From contig JAWKPF010000018.1 of assembly GCA_041390825.1 (NCBI GenBank), positions 19,675-83,674 on the forward strand: a stretch of DNA of 64,000 bases, written 5' to 3'. The notes under the pieces were generated by a model, which saw nothing but the letters and a program-made list of their open reading frames with translations, did no database searches and was not told where the DNA came from. The stretch's first letter is position 1, and each line of letters opens with the position of its first letter. Made by a program: the position numbers and the translations under genes. Source of the DNA: Thermomicrobiales bacterium (GTDB lineage Bacteria; Chloroflexota; Chloroflexia; Thermomicrobiales; UBA6265). Positions 8,010 to 17,696 of the stretch are shown here, piece by piece.

Positions 8010-9713
8010 ATGAGTGGTGACTTCGATAGTCACGGTTGGCGCATGCGGGTGGCCGCGGCGCGCGGCACCGGCCGATCTGGCCTCACGCTGGCTGGCGGCA
8101 TGGTGCTCAATGTGTTCACCGGCCAGCTGGAAGAGAAATCGGTCTCGATTGCTGACGGCCGCATTACTGCGGTCGGTGGCGCTGGAGGCACGGCGGAAAT
8201 CGTCGACTGCCGAGGCAAGATCATCGCTCCGGCCTTTGTCGATCCCCACATTCACACCGAAAGCTCGCTGCTGTGGATGCCCGAGTTCGCGCGCGCCGTG
8301 ATCCCCCACGGCACCTGCGCCATCGTTACCGATCCACACGAGATCGCCAACGTCGCCGGCCTGCCCGGTCTCGACGCCATGCGAGCTGCCGCCGTTGGCT
8401 TGCCGATTCACATTCGTTTCACAGCGCCGTCCTGTGTGCCAGCAAGCGCCTACGAGAGCCCTGGCGCGAAATTCGGAGCCGAGCAAATTTCCGAAATGCT
8501 GGCGTGGCCGGAGACCGTCGGTCTGGGCGAGCTGATGAATGTGGCCGGGGCGGTCTCTGGCGACCGCATCATCGGTGAGAAGTTGCACGCTGCATCAGGA
8601 CGCCGCAAGGACGGACACGCACCGGGTGTCGGGTCGCTGCGATTGCAAGCTTATTTGCAGTCCGGGGTGACATCTGACCACGAATCGACCGAGCTCGCGG
8701 AAGCGCGCGCGAAGCTGGAGCTCGGGCTCTTCATCATGATCCGCCAGGGCACGACCGAACGAAACCTCGAGGCGCTTCTGCCGTTGGTCGATGACTGGAC
8801 CTGGCCGCGTTGCGCATTCTGCTCCGACGACCGGGATTGCTTCACGCTGCAGCACGACGGTCATGTCGATGCCATCGTGCGCGACGCTATCGCTGGCGGC
8901 ATGGACCCGTTCCGCGCTTATCGGTTGGCCACGTTCAATCCGGCCGACTATTGGCGGCTCGACGGCATCGGCGCGGTCGCCCCAGGATATGAAGCCAATC
9001 TCAACATCCTCACCGACTTCGAAAAGGTCGAAATCGAGTCAGTGCTCTTCCAGGGCCAAACCGTCGCGTCTCGGGGCGAAATGGTGGTCGACCTGCCCGA
9101 GAATCGGCCGCCGGACTTCCTTCTGAACACGATGCATGTCGCTCCACTCAGCACTGCATCCTTCCGGCTCGAACCGGCACACGCCAAGAAAGCAATCGTT
9201 GTCTACGATGGCCAGATCGTCACAGGTGTGCAGAACGTCGACCCGGTCGTGGTCGACGGTCAGGCCGTCACCGATGTCGAGAGCGATTTCCTGAAGGTGG
9301 CCTGCATCGAGCGGCACAATGCCACCGGGCGTGTGGGGGTCGGCTATGTGCGCGGATTCGGTCTGCAACGAGGCGCGATCGCGAGCTCGATTGCGCATGA
9401 TGCGCACAACATCGTAGTCGTCGGCGTTTCGGACGAAGACATGCTGGCCGCAGTGGAGCACGTCATTTCCATGAAGGGGGGACTTGCCACCGTGGCGGGC
9501 GGGACCGTGATTGCCGATCTGCCCCTTCCGATCGGAGGCATCATCTCCGACCAGACACTGGCAGCGGTTTCGGAGCGTCTGGAGCACGTCGAGCAGTCCG
9601 CCAACGATCTCGGCTGCCGGTTGACGTCCCCGTTCGGCCTGCTTGCGTTCATGGCGCTGTCGGTGATCCCGAAGGGTCGCGTAACTGACAAGGGATTCGT
9701 GCCCGTTGCCTGA
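8010..9713 (+). CDS. ade: Adenine deaminase (amidohydrolase superfamily)
   Basis: 567 residues, the normal length. It converts adenine to hypoxanthine and ammonia in purine salvage. Motifs in order: metal site FVDPHIHTESSL, SCVPASAYES, KDGHAPGVG, SGVTSDHEST, CSDDR, then the C-terminal adenine-deaminase domain with SSIAHDAHNIVVVG and LPLPIGGI. The usual CTDDRH reads CSDDRD, so the His after the catalytic-site DDR is replaced, a mild deviation. ATG 8010 follows CAGGAG at about 9 nt. Confidence 0.9.
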   Translation: MSGDFDSHGWRMRVAAARGTGRSGLTLAGGMVLNVFTGQLEEKSVSIADGRITAVGGAGGTAEIVDCRGKIIAPAFVDPHIHTESSLLWMPEFARAVIPHGTCAIVTDPHEIANVAGLPGLDAMRAAAVGLPIHIRFTAPSCVPASAYESPGAKFGAEQISEMLAWPETVGLGELMNVAGAVSGDRIIGEKLHAASGRRKDGHAPGVGSLRLQAYLQSGVTSDHESTELAEARAKLELGLFIMIRQGTTERNLEALLPLVDDWTWPRCAFCSDDRDCFTLQHDGHVDAIVRDAIAGGMDPFRAYRLATFNPADYWRLDGIGAVAPGYEANLNILTDFEKVEIESVLFQGQTVASRGEMVVDLPENRPPDFLLNTMHVAPLSTASFRLEPAHAKKAIVVYDGQIVTGVQNVDPVVVDGQAVTDVESDFLKVACIERHNATGRVGVGYVRGFGLQRGAIASSIAHDAHNIVVVGVSDEDMLAAVEHVISMKGGLATVAGGTVIADLPLPIGGIISDQTLAAVSERLEHVEQSANDLGCRLTSPFGLLAFMALSVIPKGRVTDKGFVPVA

Positions 9714-9823
9714 AAAAGCGGTACAAGTCCAGGCGCCTACAACCTGGCATCGGGGCCGACGAGGGAGCGGCTCGAGCTGGGGTTCGGTACCGGCTGGTGT
9801 GGCGAGTCGATACTTCGTGTCAG

Positions 9824-9832
9824 TGCTACACT
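9824..9832 (+). promoter_or_regulatory. Extended -10 promoter element upstream of nadB
   Basis: TGC-TACACT (TG at 9824-9825, hexamer 9827-9832) is an extended -10. No good -35 precedes it. It lies 37 nt before the chosen nadB ATG and downstream of the upstream in-frame start at 9797, which argues against that longer start. The same TGn-TACACT form occurs before mreB and tRNA-Cys in this window. Confidence 0.45.
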
Positions 9833-9868
9833 AAGTCGCCCAAATCAGGGCGCAGTTTCGCTCGCTGC

Positions 9869-11548
9869 ATGAGGTTTTCCTTGCCACACCGCTCGACGTC
9901 GAAAATCGACATTCGTACCTATGATGTGGTCGTCATCGGCGCTGGTGTCGCCGGTCTCGCCTTTTCGTTGGCGCTCCCGGTCGGGTGGACGGTCGCGCTC
10001 CTCACCAAAGGCGTCCTTGGCGAGAGCAACACGCGATACGCGCAAGGAGGCATCTCCGCCGCCATCGGTCCGGACGATTCGACTCGCTTGCACGAAGAGG
10101 ACACCCTTGTCGCCGGTGCGGGCTTGTGCGACCCGGCAGCCGTTCGCACTCTGGTCGATGGCGCGCCCGAGGCGGTCGACCGCCTCCTGGCGATCGGCGC
10201 GAAGTTCGACCGCAGTCCGCAATCCGGTGAGATTCTGCTCGGCCGCGAAGCGGCGCACAGCCGCCACCGCGTGCTTCATGCCGGTGGCGACGCAACCGGG
10301 GCTGAAGTTGAGCGGGCGCTCGTCGCGGCCGCCCGGTCGCATCCGGATATCGACGTGTTCGATCACGCGTATGCGCTCGATCTCATCGTCCAGGATGGGA
10401 GGGCCACCGGGATCGTGGCCGAGCTCGCAAGCGGCGACCGCGCCGTACTGGCGGCTCCGTGGGTGGTGGTTGCTGCAGGCGGCGCCGGGCAACTCTGGGC
10501 GGTGACCTCGAATCCCAAGGGCGCAACGGCCGATGGCCTCGCCATGGCATTACGCGCCGGGGTGGCCGTGGCCGATCTCGAATTTGTGCAGTTCCACCCA
10601 ACCGTGCTCGCGTTGGCCGGCACCGAGCCGTTCCTGGTTACCGAGGCGGTGCGCGGTGAGGGCGCATATCTCCGCGACGACGCCGGCGAACGCTTCATGC
10701 TCGACATTCATCCGCTGGCCGAACTGGCTCCCCGCGACGTGGTGGCGCGCGGTATTCAGAGCGCGATGGCGAGCGGCAATACCGACCATGTCTGGCTCGA
10801 CTTGCGTCACCTCTCTGATGAGCTGGTCTACGAGCGCTTCCCCACCATCGCGGCGGAACTGAAGGCGCGAGGTCTCGATTTGGCCAACGACCTGATTCCA
10901 GTCGCGCCCGCAGCGCACTACTTCATCGGCGGCCTCGCCGCGTCGACTGACGGCCGAACAAGCCTGCCGGGACTGCTCGCGCTTGGGGAGGCTGCGTGCA
11001 CCGGTGTCCACGGTGCGAACCGGCTGGCCAGCAACTCTCTCCTGGAAGGCCTGGTCTTTGGTACCGAAGCGGCGGCCATGGTGACCGCGCAAGGTCGCCC
11101 CGCATCGATCGATGCTGCGACGCTCGATCTTTCCGGTATTGCCGCCGAATCGACAGAGGGGGACATGACTGCGATCGCGGAGGCCGTCGACGCGATCCAG
11201 CGCACCATGAGCCTGCATGTCTCTGTCGTGCGATCGGCAGACGGATTGCGCGCCGCAGCCGAGGATGTGGCAGCCCAGCTGCAAGTGCTGGAGACGGCGG
11301 GCGGCACCGACCGGATCGCGGTCGAAGCACGCAACATTGCCGAGGCCGCCAGCAAGGTCATAGCCGCCGCGCTTTTCCGGGAAGAGAGCCGCGGAGCGCA
11401 CTACCGCTACGACTTTCCGTCCACCGATCCAGCGCTCGCGGGTCAACATTCGTTGCTCTTGCCAGATGCCAACGGGATCTGGCGATTTGGCGCGCTCTCG
11501 GATGCGTTCGACCGGTCGTCACGTCCACTCGAACCGGTCGCGCGCTGA
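9869..11548 (+). CDS. nadB: L-aspartate oxidase
   Basis: 559 residues. FAD-dependent oxidation of L-aspartate to iminoaspartate, the first step of de novo NAD synthesis. Motifs: dinucleotide site VVVIGAGVAGLAFSLAL near the N-terminus, RYAQGGISAAIG, HSRHRVLHAGGDATG, EFVQFHPT, RGEGAYLRDD, and GEAACTGVHGANRLASNSL. The Arg in the active-site HSRHR is present. ATG 9869 is used; a TTG at 9881 with GAGG six nt upstream is equally possible. nadC lies far away at 49.2 kb and nadA is not in the window. folC follows within 15 nt. Confidence 0.92.
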   Translation: MRFSLPHRSTSKIDIRTYDVVVIGAGVAGLAFSLALPVGWTVALLTKGVLGESNTRYAQGGISAAIGPDDSTRLHEEDTLVAGAGLCDPAAVRTLVDGAPEAVDRLLAIGAKFDRSPQSGEILLGREAAHSRHRVLHAGGDATGAEVERALVAAARSHPDIDVFDHAYALDLIVQDGRATGIVAELASGDRAVLAAPWVVVAAGGAGQLWAVTSNPKGATADGLAMALRAGVAVADLEFVQFHPTVLALAGTEPFLVTEAVRGEGAYLRDDAGERFMLDIHPLAELAPRDVVARGIQSAMASGNTDHVWLDLRHLSDELVYERFPTIAAELKARGLDLANDLIPVAPAAHYFIGGLAASTDGRTSLPGLLALGEAACTGVHGANRLASNSLLEGLVFGTEAAAMVTAQGRPASIDAATLDLSGIAAESTEGDMTAIAEAVDAIQRTMSLHVSVVRSADGLRAAAEDVAAQLQVLETAGGTDRIAVEARNIAEAASKVIAAALFREESRGAHYRYDFPSTDPALAGQHSLLLPDANGIWRFGALSDAFDRSSRPLEPVAR

Positions 11549-11562
11549 ACGGCACACTGCCC

Positions 11563-12906
11563 TTGCCGCATCCCAGCTACGCCTCGGCGCTCGCCTTCAT
11601 AGAGGCGCGCAGCAACTACGCGCGCGGATCGATCAGCAGTCCGTCGAGTTCGACGGGCGGCCCGCAGATGGGACTCATCCGCACCCGGGCGCTGCTCGAT
11701 GCCCTCGGCGCTCCCGACCGCGCCTACCCCATCGTGCACATTGCCGGAAGCAAGGGCAAAGGCTCGACCAGTGCGTTTCTGGCCACGATCGGGAAGGCCG
11801 CGGGATACCGCACAGGACTCTCGACCTCGCCTCATTTGCATTCGTTCCGGGAGCGGATGGCGATCGATGGCATGTCGATCGACCAGGCCGAGTTCGCGCA
11901 CATCGCGAACCAGGTGCGAAACGCCACGGAGACCATCGAACTAGAGCGGCCGGAGTTTGGGGCGACAACCGCCTTCGAGATCTTGACGGCGATGGCGCTC
12001 CTCTACTTTGCAGAAATGGACTGCGAGCTTGCGGTGGTCGAAGTTGGCCTCGGAGGCGCTTTCGACGCAACCAACGTTGTGACATCCGCGGTCTCGGTGA
12101 TTACCCGGCTCGACCTGGAACACACCCAGGTGCTCGGCGACACCTTGGCCGAGATTGCCGCCAACAAGGCCGGCATCATCGAGCCGGGCAGACCGGTGAT
12201 TGCTGCCTGGCAAGCAGCCGAAGCCCTCGACGTAATCGAGCAAACTGCCAGGGCGTCAGGCTCGCTGCTCCTGGCCGCCGGGCGCGACTTTTCGTGGCAG
12301 GGAAACTGGCAATCGTTTGCATGGGCGGATGCTGCCCATCGCATCGACAATCTGCGCAGCGGTCTCATCGGAAATCATCAGATGGAGAATGCATCGCTCG
12401 CCATAGCCGCCTGGCGCGAACTGGCGCATCTTGGCTTCCACGCTTCAGACGATGCGATTCGCGCCGGCATCGCGCAGGCGTCGCTTCCTGGGCGGTTCGA
12501 GCAGGTTGCAACCAATGAACGCACATGGATTCTCGATGGAGCGCACACGCCAGTCTCTGCGGCAGCGCTGGCCGATGCAATCATTGATGCGTTTGGGCAA
12601 CCGATCGGCGCTATCGTCGGACTCCTGCGCGACAAGCACCCTGCCGAGTTCTTTGATGCGCTCGCTCCCGCAATTTCCCATCTGATCGTGACCCAGCCGA
12701 AGAACCCGCGTGCAGTTCCAGCGGATGACCTGATTCTCACCGCTCCCACAGTCGATTCCCAGACAGTTGCCAGCAAAGATCTCGAGACTTCTCTGGTAAC
12801 GGCACGAGAGCGATTTCCCGACGGCCTTCCCGTTGTCATTACCGGATCCTTCACACTCGTCGCCGAAGCCCGAGAACGCTTCGGGCTGGCCCTGCCTGAT
12901 CGATGA
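11563..12906 (+). CDS. folC: Folylpolyglutamate synthase/dihydrofolate synthase family protein
   Basis: 447 residues. It adds glutamates to folates (and possibly makes dihydrofolate) in the cytoplasm. Mur-ligase fold with P-loop HIAGSKGKGSTSAF, STSPHLHSFRERM, EVGLGGAFDATNVV, and the C-terminal ILDGAHTPVSAAAL. The frame is open far upstream but that part overlaps nadB; the TTG at 11563 is the best start because PSYASALAFIEA then aligns with the usual FolC N-terminus. No strong ribosome binding site is visible, consistent with coupling to nadB, whose stop is 14 nt upstream. Confidence 0.88.
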   Translation: MPHPSYASALAFIEARSNYARGSISSPSSSTGGPQMGLIRTRALLDALGAPDRAYPIVHIAGSKGKGSTSAFLATIGKAAGYRTGLSTSPHLHSFRERMAIDGMSIDQAEFAHIANQVRNATETIELERPEFGATTAFEILTAMALLYFAEMDCELAVVEVGLGGAFDATNVVTSAVSVITRLDLEHTQVLGDTLAEIAANKAGIIEPGRPVIAAWQAAEALDVIEQTARASGSLLLAAGRDFSWQGNWQSFAWADAAHRIDNLRSGLIGNHQMENASLAIAAWRELAHLGFHASDDAIRAGIAQASLPGRFEQVATNERTWILDGAHTPVSAAALADAIIDAFGQPIGAIVGLLRDKHPAEFFDALAPAISHLIVTQPKNPRAVPADDLILTAPTVDSQTVASKDLETSLVTARERFPDGLPVVITGSFTLVAEARERFGLALPDR

Positions 12907-13105
12907 GAAGCGCAACACCCGTTCATCCCCGCGGATTTGCGGTCAATTTCGATCAGGTAGACTGAACGAACGGGTAATTCCTACGAACATTGCAAGTTCT
13001 TCGAAAAAAGGACATCCCGATTGGCAGTCGCTGACGTATATGAAGCGAACGAGAGCCGGGCGGACGGCATCGGCCTCCGATTCAGGGCAAGCAGCAGGTC
13101 GTAAG

Positions 13106-13741
13106 ATGGCTGGCTTCCCGGGAACGGACCCGCTTGCCGACCAGACCTCGGTTTCCGACGCCGACCTGATCTCATTGGTGACCCAAGGTGATCAGGATGC
13201 GCTCGCCGCCCTGTATGAGCGGTATTCGCGGGCGGTGTATTCGTTCTCGCTGCGAATCGTCGGCGATGCACAGGTGGCCGAAGAAATCCTGCAGGAGGTC
13301 TTCGTCCGCGCCTGGCAACAAGGAGGATCGTTTCAGTCGTCGCGTGGGACGCTCATCACCTGGTTGTTGAGCATCACCCACAACCTGTCGATCGACGAAG
13401 TACGCCGCCGGAAACGCCGGCCGCAAAAAGCAGAATCGGAGCAGCCGGAATCCATCCTGGCAACATTGCCAGACGATGGGCTCGAAGTCGAAGAAGAAGT
13501 TTGGCTCTCGAGTCTCCGGGTATCGATTCAGGACGCGCTGCAGCAACTGCCAGCAGCGCAGCGTGAGGCCATCGAACTGGCCTATTTCCAGGGTCTGACC
13601 CAACGGGAGATTGCCGACACGCTCGGCGAACCGCTGGGAACGATCAAGACGCGCATGCGGTTGGGCATGCTGAAGCTTCGGGAACAGCTTGGCCCGTTGG
13701 TGAGCGAGCGAAGCGATCCGAACGAGGTGAACTTGTCGTGA
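13106..13741 (+). CDS. ECF-subfamily RNA polymerase sigma factor
   Basis: 211 residues. Region 2 is seen in DALAALYERYSRAVYSFSLR and AEEILQEVFVRAWQ; region 4 HTH in AQREAIELAYFQGLTQREIA and LGTIKTRMRLGMLKLR. The architecture resembles SigK/RpoE-like groups. It overlaps the anti-sigma gene by 4 nt, so the pair is translationally coupled. ATG 13106 is chosen; an in-frame ATG at 13040 adds 22 basic residues without a ribosome binding site. A possible -10 TAGACT at 12958-12963 lies upstream, with TTGCGG 15 nt before it, which is a short spacer. Confidence 0.9.
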   Translation: MAGFPGTDPLADQTSVSDADLISLVTQGDQDALAALYERYSRAVYSFSLRIVGDAQVAEEILQEVFVRAWQQGGSFQSSRGTLITWLLSITHNLSIDEVRRRKRRPQKAESEQPESILATLPDDGLEVEEEVWLSSLRVSIQDALQQLPAAQREAIELAYFQGLTQREIADTLGEPLGTIKTRMRLGMLKLREQLGPLVSERSDPNEVNLS

Positions 13742-14727
13742 ACCAGCACCCTGCGGAACAAGACAGCACCCGGCGACAGGCCCGCGCCTTCACCACCACC
13801 AACGATTGCCGTTTGGTGGATGACGCGATCGATGAGTACGTGCTCGGGATCGCCGACACCACGCGCGCAGTTGCCATCGAACGTCACCTCCTCAGTTGCC
13901 GCCGATGCGCCGAGCTTGTGGCGAGCTACGAGCGGATCGCGCTTGGGCTTGCGCTCGCGGTTCCCGCCGTTTCGCCGCCGCTGAGCGCCAGGGCAGCCAC
14001 TCTTTCCCGCGTAGCGGCAACACCGCAGGCAGCGCCGCACCCATCCGGTGTCTTTGCCGGCGATCTCGACATCTTCCGCACACCGACGCTGCCCGATTCG
14101 AGCGAGGTTGCCACTTCCGCTCCGTCACCCGGCCAAAGCCAGAACGCCTGGTGGAGGGTCTACGCCGCGCCGCTGGCAACCTTGCCTCTGTTGTTCGCGC
14201 TGGGACTCGTCGGCGCATGGGGCTTCAACAACTACATGAAGTTGAACGACGCGCAGAGCGCCATAGCTCAGCTGGATCAGCAAGTCCAGAGCCTGGACGA
14301 GCAGTACAACATGGACGAGCAGCAAGTCGTTCGGCTTGCCTTCTCGCCCACTTCTCAGCGATACAACATGACCTCCGATCCCTCGGCAGGCAACGCGTCC
14401 TTGAACGGCACGCTCCTTGCCGATCCAGTCACTGGTCAGGCAGCGCTCCAGGTGGAAGGTCTCGCGCCGGGCACATACTCGGTGCTGGTGCAATTGAGCG
14501 ACGGGACCATGGTGCGCAAGGCGACCTTCCTGGTCGGTGACGACGGAACCGCGTCCACCCCCATCGATCTCGGAGAGCAAGTCACTGATTTCCAGTCGGT
14601 GCATATTCGCCCCAACAGCTACACGGAAACCGATGTGGCAGTCGATGGCGAGGCAATCGATGTGCTGATGGCCATCATTGGCCCGAACATCAATCAGAAT
14701 TCCGGCACCGGTCTACAGAGTCAGTAG
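13738..14727 (+). CDS. Membrane anti-sigma factor with zinc-binding ZAS motif
   Basis: 329 residues, GTG start overlapping the sigma stop. Residues 15-65 hold the anti-sigma domain with the zinc motif H-x3-C-x2-C in ERHLLSCRRCAELV. A Pro/Ala linker is followed by one membrane segment (PLATLPLLFALGLVGAWGF, about 145-163), a short coiled-coil of Gln/Asp-rich helix, and an external beta-rich domain resembling the RskA C-terminal domain (GLAPGTYSVLVQLSDG). It should hold the ECF factor at the membrane until released by an envelope signal, probably by regulated proteolysis. Confidence 0.88.
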   Translation: MNQHPAEQDSTRRQARAFTTTNDCRLVDDAIDEYVLGIADTTRAVAIERHLLSCRRCAELVASYERIALGLALAVPAVSPPLSARAATLSRVAATPQAAPHPSGVFAGDLDIFRTPTLPDSSEVATSAPSPGQSQNAWWRVYAAPLATLPLLFALGLVGAWGFNNYMKLNDAQSAIAQLDQQVQSLDEQYNMDEQQVVRLAFSPTSQRYNMTSDPSAGNASLNGTLLADPVTGQAALQVEGLAPGTYSVLVQLSDGTMVRKATFLVGDDGTASTPIDLGEQVTDFQSVHIRPNSYTETDVAVDGEAIDVLMAIIGPNINQNSGTGLQSQ

Positions 14728-14759
14728 CGCTTCGATCTGCTCGACAATCTGATGCTGAA

Positions 14760-14788
14760 TTGCGTTGTCGTGGGACGCCGCGTATAGT
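14760..14788 (+). promoter_or_regulatory. Sigma-70-type promoter for the glycosyltransferase operon
   Basis: TTGCGT (14760-14765), 17-nt spacer, TATAGT (14783-14788). This is one of the best promoter matches in the window. It overlaps a TTG start candidate at 14765 and therefore points to the later GTG at 14831 as the real start of the next gene. It also separates this cluster from the sigma/anti-sigma pair. Confidence 0.6.
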
Positions 14789-14830
14789 CAGTTGGCGCCC
14801 GGCCGCTTTCCTGGCGCGGCAGAACGACAG

Positions 14831-15940
14831 GTGGACCCAACGAGCACGTCGACCGTCTTTTCCATTTCGAAGATCGAACCGGCAATTGTCGCGTCGGAGA
14901 TCACGGCAGTCGACACCGGTTCGGCGTCCGACATCGGACCAGCGCGTGGCCCGATCTCAGTCGTCATCCCCGTGATGAACGAAGAGGGCAACCTACCCGA
15001 GCTTCATCAGCGCTTGAGCACCGTGTTGGCGACCACCGGCGTCGAATGGGAAATCCTGTTCGTCGATGACGGTTCGACCGATGGCACCTGGCGTGAGATC
15101 ACCCGGCTGCGCTCCATCGACCCGCACGTCAAAGCTATCCAGCACCGTCGCAACTTCGGAAAAGCCCAGGCGCTTGCCAATGGATTCGCCCTGGCGCGCG
15201 GAAATACCGTGATCACCATGGATGGAGATCTGCAGGACGATCCGGACGAAATCCCTCGCATGCTCCAAACGCTGAACGAGGGATATGATCTGGTCTCAGG
15301 TTGGAAACAGAACCGCCAGGATCCCTGGGGCAAGACAGCGCCGAGCAAGCTCTTCAACTGGACGGTGCGCACCGTTACCGGCGTCCAGCTCCACGACTTC
15401 AACTGTGGCTTCAAGGCGTATCGCGGCGAAGTCACCGACACCATCCGCGTCTACGGCGAGTTGCATCGGTTCACGCCCGTGCTTGCGTCCGCAGAGGGGT
15501 TTCGAATCGCCGAACTGCCGGTCAAGCATCACGCGCGCTCGTGGGGCAAATCCAAGTACGGTCTGAAACGGCTCTTCAAGGGATTCCTCGACCTCATCAC
15601 CGTTTTCTTCCTGACCAACTACCGCCAACGCCCCATGCACCTCTTCGGCGTTCCCGGCATTATTTCGGTGGCGTTGGGCGTGCTGATGGGCCTGAAACTT
15701 TCCTGGGACCGGCTGGTCAACGATGAGATCATCGGCACCCGACCGTTGCTCTTGCTGTCCGTGCTGTTGATCGTCGTCGGTGTCCAGTTCTTTGGACTCG
15801 GCTTGCTGGGCGAATTCCTGGTGCAGGAATCGCACCGGCCGACACCCGAACCGGCCCGTTTCTTGCGCCGCACATTGGGCATCGGGCCCGGGTTCACCGA
15901 CAGTCCGGACGGTGACGAGCGCTTCTCGAGCGCGAGCTAA
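14831..15940 (+). CDS. Family 2 glycosyltransferase, polyprenol-phosphate sugar transferase type (DPM1/GtrB/ArnC-like)
   Basis: 369 residues from GTG 14831. A GT2 domain: VVIPVMNEEGNLPELH, FVDDGSTDGTW, ITMDGDLQDDP (the metal-binding DxD region), then FNCGFKAYRGEV and HARSWGKSKYG, which mark the dolichol/undecaprenyl-phosphate glycosyltransferases. Two C-terminal membrane helices follow (VPGIISVALGVLMGLKL and PLLLLSVLLIVVGVQFF). It should load a hexose onto a lipid carrier at the inner face of the membrane. The next gene encodes a flippase-like membrane protein, 15 nt downstream, suggesting a glycolipid pathway. Confidence 0.88.
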   Translation: MDPTSTSTVFSISKIEPAIVASEITAVDTGSASDIGPARGPISVVIPVMNEEGNLPELHQRLSTVLATTGVEWEILFVDDGSTDGTWREITRLRSIDPHVKAIQHRRNFGKAQALANGFALARGNTVITMDGDLQDDPDEIPRMLQTLNEGYDLVSGWKQNRQDPWGKTAPSKLFNWTVRTVTGVQLHDFNCGFKAYRGEVTDTIRVYGELHRFTPVLASAEGFRIAELPVKHHARSWGKSKYGLKRLFKGFLDLITVFFLTNYRQRPMHLFGVPGIISVALGVLMGLKLSWDRLVNDEIIGTRPLLLLSVLLIVVGVQFFGLGLLGEFLVQESHRPTPEPARFLRRTLGIGPGFTDSPDGDERFSSAS

Positions 15941-15955
15941 CCGAGCGCCTCGCCC

Positions 15956-16963
15956 ATGCTGCATCGGGTGCTCAAGCGCCTCACGTCGATTCCAACCCCA
16001 GTCATCTTCGGCGTCTCGCTGGTCATGGCGTTGCTCTTGCTTTGGCAACAGGACGCGCTATCAAGCATTCGGCCCGCCATTCGCAATGCCGACCCGTGGA
16101 CCATCGTCGCTGGACTCCTGCTCTATCTCGCTGGACTTGCGCTCCTGTGTGTCCGTTGGAACGTGCTGGTCACGATGGTCAGCGGAAGCACCAGGCACTT
16201 GCGTGCCTCGGAAGCGTTCATCACCTCGGTAGCGGTGAACTACGCTGCGCCACTTAGTTTGGCGCTCCCGAGCAGGGCCTATCTGACCAAACGCGCGCTC
16301 GGCCTCGGAACCGCCGACACGGCTTCGATCACGTTCTGGGAAGTCGCCACCGATCTGGCCGTTCTTGCCGTTGGCACCTCGATCTGGATTCTCGTCGGGG
16401 GCTGGCGTGGACAGGGAGTCGATGTCGATGGCCGGGTAGTCGGTCTCGGAGCGCTCCTCGCGCTGGGCGGTCTGCTGGCCATCGTCATCGCAATCAAACG
16501 CGCGGCCAGATTGCGCTCGCTCGTGCTCAAGATGCGGACGCATTTTTCCGAAGCCCTCAGGCACCCGGCCAGACGTCCGCGTCAGACCTTTGTGGCGCTG
16601 CTGGTAACCGTGGTCTATTGGGTCGTCCAGGGCGGCGTGATCTATCTGCTCATGTTGGCGCTGGAAGGGTCGAGCCCGTCCCTGTCGCTGATTCTCGGAC
16701 TCACCACGCTTCCGATCCTGATCGGCATGCTCAGCCCGGTGCCGGGCGGCGCAGGAGTCCGTGAAGCGCTCATGATCGCCGTTGCCAGTGTGCACGGCGC
16801 GAACGAGGCTAACGTCTTGCTGGCTGGGGTGACCTATCGCATCGCGCTTTTTGCGGCGATACCCGTCTTGTACGGCATTATTCGCGTGCTGATCGCACTG
16901 CGCGACGGCGGTGAAGAAGAAGGCGCCCTTCCGGATCAGGATGGTTTGCAAACCGATAGCTAA
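15956..16963 (+). CDS. Flippase-like integral membrane protein (UPF0104 / LPG synthase TM family)
   Basis: 335 residues with about eight membrane helices. The pattern SVAVNYAAPLSLALPSRAYL and the C-terminal GMLSPVPGGAGVREALM are family signatures of the AglD/YbhN/MprF-transmembrane-type proteins, which are proposed to move or use polyprenol-linked lipids. The family name flippase is a database convention; function is not proven. It is placed between a polyprenol glycosyltransferase and a methyltransferase, which supports a role in envelope glycolipid synthesis. Confidence 0.82.
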   Translation: MLHRVLKRLTSIPTPVIFGVSLVMALLLLWQQDALSSIRPAIRNADPWTIVAGLLLYLAGLALLCVRWNVLVTMVSGSTRHLRASEAFITSVAVNYAAPLSLALPSRAYLTKRALGLGTADTASITFWEVATDLAVLAVGTSIWILVGGWRGQGVDVDGRVVGLGALLALGGLLAIVIAIKRAARLRSLVLKMRTHFSEALRHPARRPRQTFVALLVTVVYWVVQGGVIYLLMLALEGSSPSLSLILGLTTLPILIGMLSPVPGGAGVREALMIAVASVHGANEANVLLAGVTYRIALFAAIPVLYGIIRVLIALRDGGEEEGALPDQDGLQTDS

Positions 16964-16991
16964 CCGGGCAACCGAGGAGAAACACGGCCAA

Positions 16992-17618
16992 TTGACCGCA
17001 ATCGACACATCCACCATCGACGCACGGGAAACCAGCAACTACGCCAAGCACAGTTCCACGAACCCCGTGCAGCGCAAGCTGATCGACCGATTTCATCACG
17101 TCGTGCTCGGCAAGATCGGCGAGCTTGCGCCTGAGCGCTTCCTCGACGCTGGCTGTGGCGAGGGGTTCGTCTCGGGCCTCCTGGTCGAGCGCTTTCCTGG
17201 CATGGAAGTCAGCGCGTTCGATTTCAACCCGTCGTCAGTCGCCCTCGCACAGGAGCGCAACCCATCTGTCGATTGCCGTGTCGCGAGCATCTACGACATT
17301 CCCTGGGAAACCAACAGTTTCGATGCCGTTGGCTGTTTCGAAGTGCTGGAACACCTGCACGAGCCAACCGATGCGCTCCGCGAGTTGGCCCGCGTGTCGA
17401 AGCGGCACCTGGTGCTGAGCGTGCCGCACGAACCGTGGTTCTGCTTCTCCAACGCGGCGCGGGGCAAGAACCTGGACATCCACCCGCGCGGAAGCGATCC
17501 CGATCACCGCAACTTCTGGACGCGCGCCGCGTTCGGTCGTTTCGTCGAGCAAGTCGCCGATGTCGAGTGGCTGGGCGGCTCGCTCCCCTGGACCATCTGT
17601 GTCGCGCGGGTGCGGTGA
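16992..17618 (+). CDS. Class I SAM-dependent methyltransferase
   Basis: 208 residues. Motif I FLDAGCGEGFVSGLL, an acidic end of strand 2 (VSAFDFNPSSV), NSFDAVGCFEVLEHLHEP as motif IV/post-motif, then LVLSVPHEPWF. This is the UbiE/Methyltransf_11 type; the GSDPDHRNFW region is often seen in methyltransferases beside glycosyltransferases. The start is uncertain: TTG 16992 lies after the flippase stop with GAGGAG 12 nt upstream, whereas ATG 16941 or 16911 would overlap the flippase gene. The substrate is unknown. Confidence 0.82.
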   Translation: MTAIDTSTIDARETSNYAKHSSTNPVQRKLIDRFHHVVLGKIGELAPERFLDAGCGEGFVSGLLVERFPGMEVSAFDFNPSSVALAQERNPSVDCRVASIYDIPWETNSFDAVGCFEVLEHLHEPTDALRELARVSKRHLVLSVPHEPWFCFSNAARGKNLDIHPRGSDPDHRNFWTRAAFGRFVEQVADVEWLGGSLPWTICVARVR

Positions 17619-17696
17619 GAACGGCAAGAAGGCGCGGCGATCCGGGGACTGGTTCCTGACGCGCCCCGGGCTCCTGTCGTCCGAATATGTGCGTGC

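Noticed and set aside
10996..11562. N-terminal extension of FolC by 189 residues
   Set aside because: It lies entirely inside nadB in another frame and shows no FolC homology; normal FolC sequence begins at 11563.
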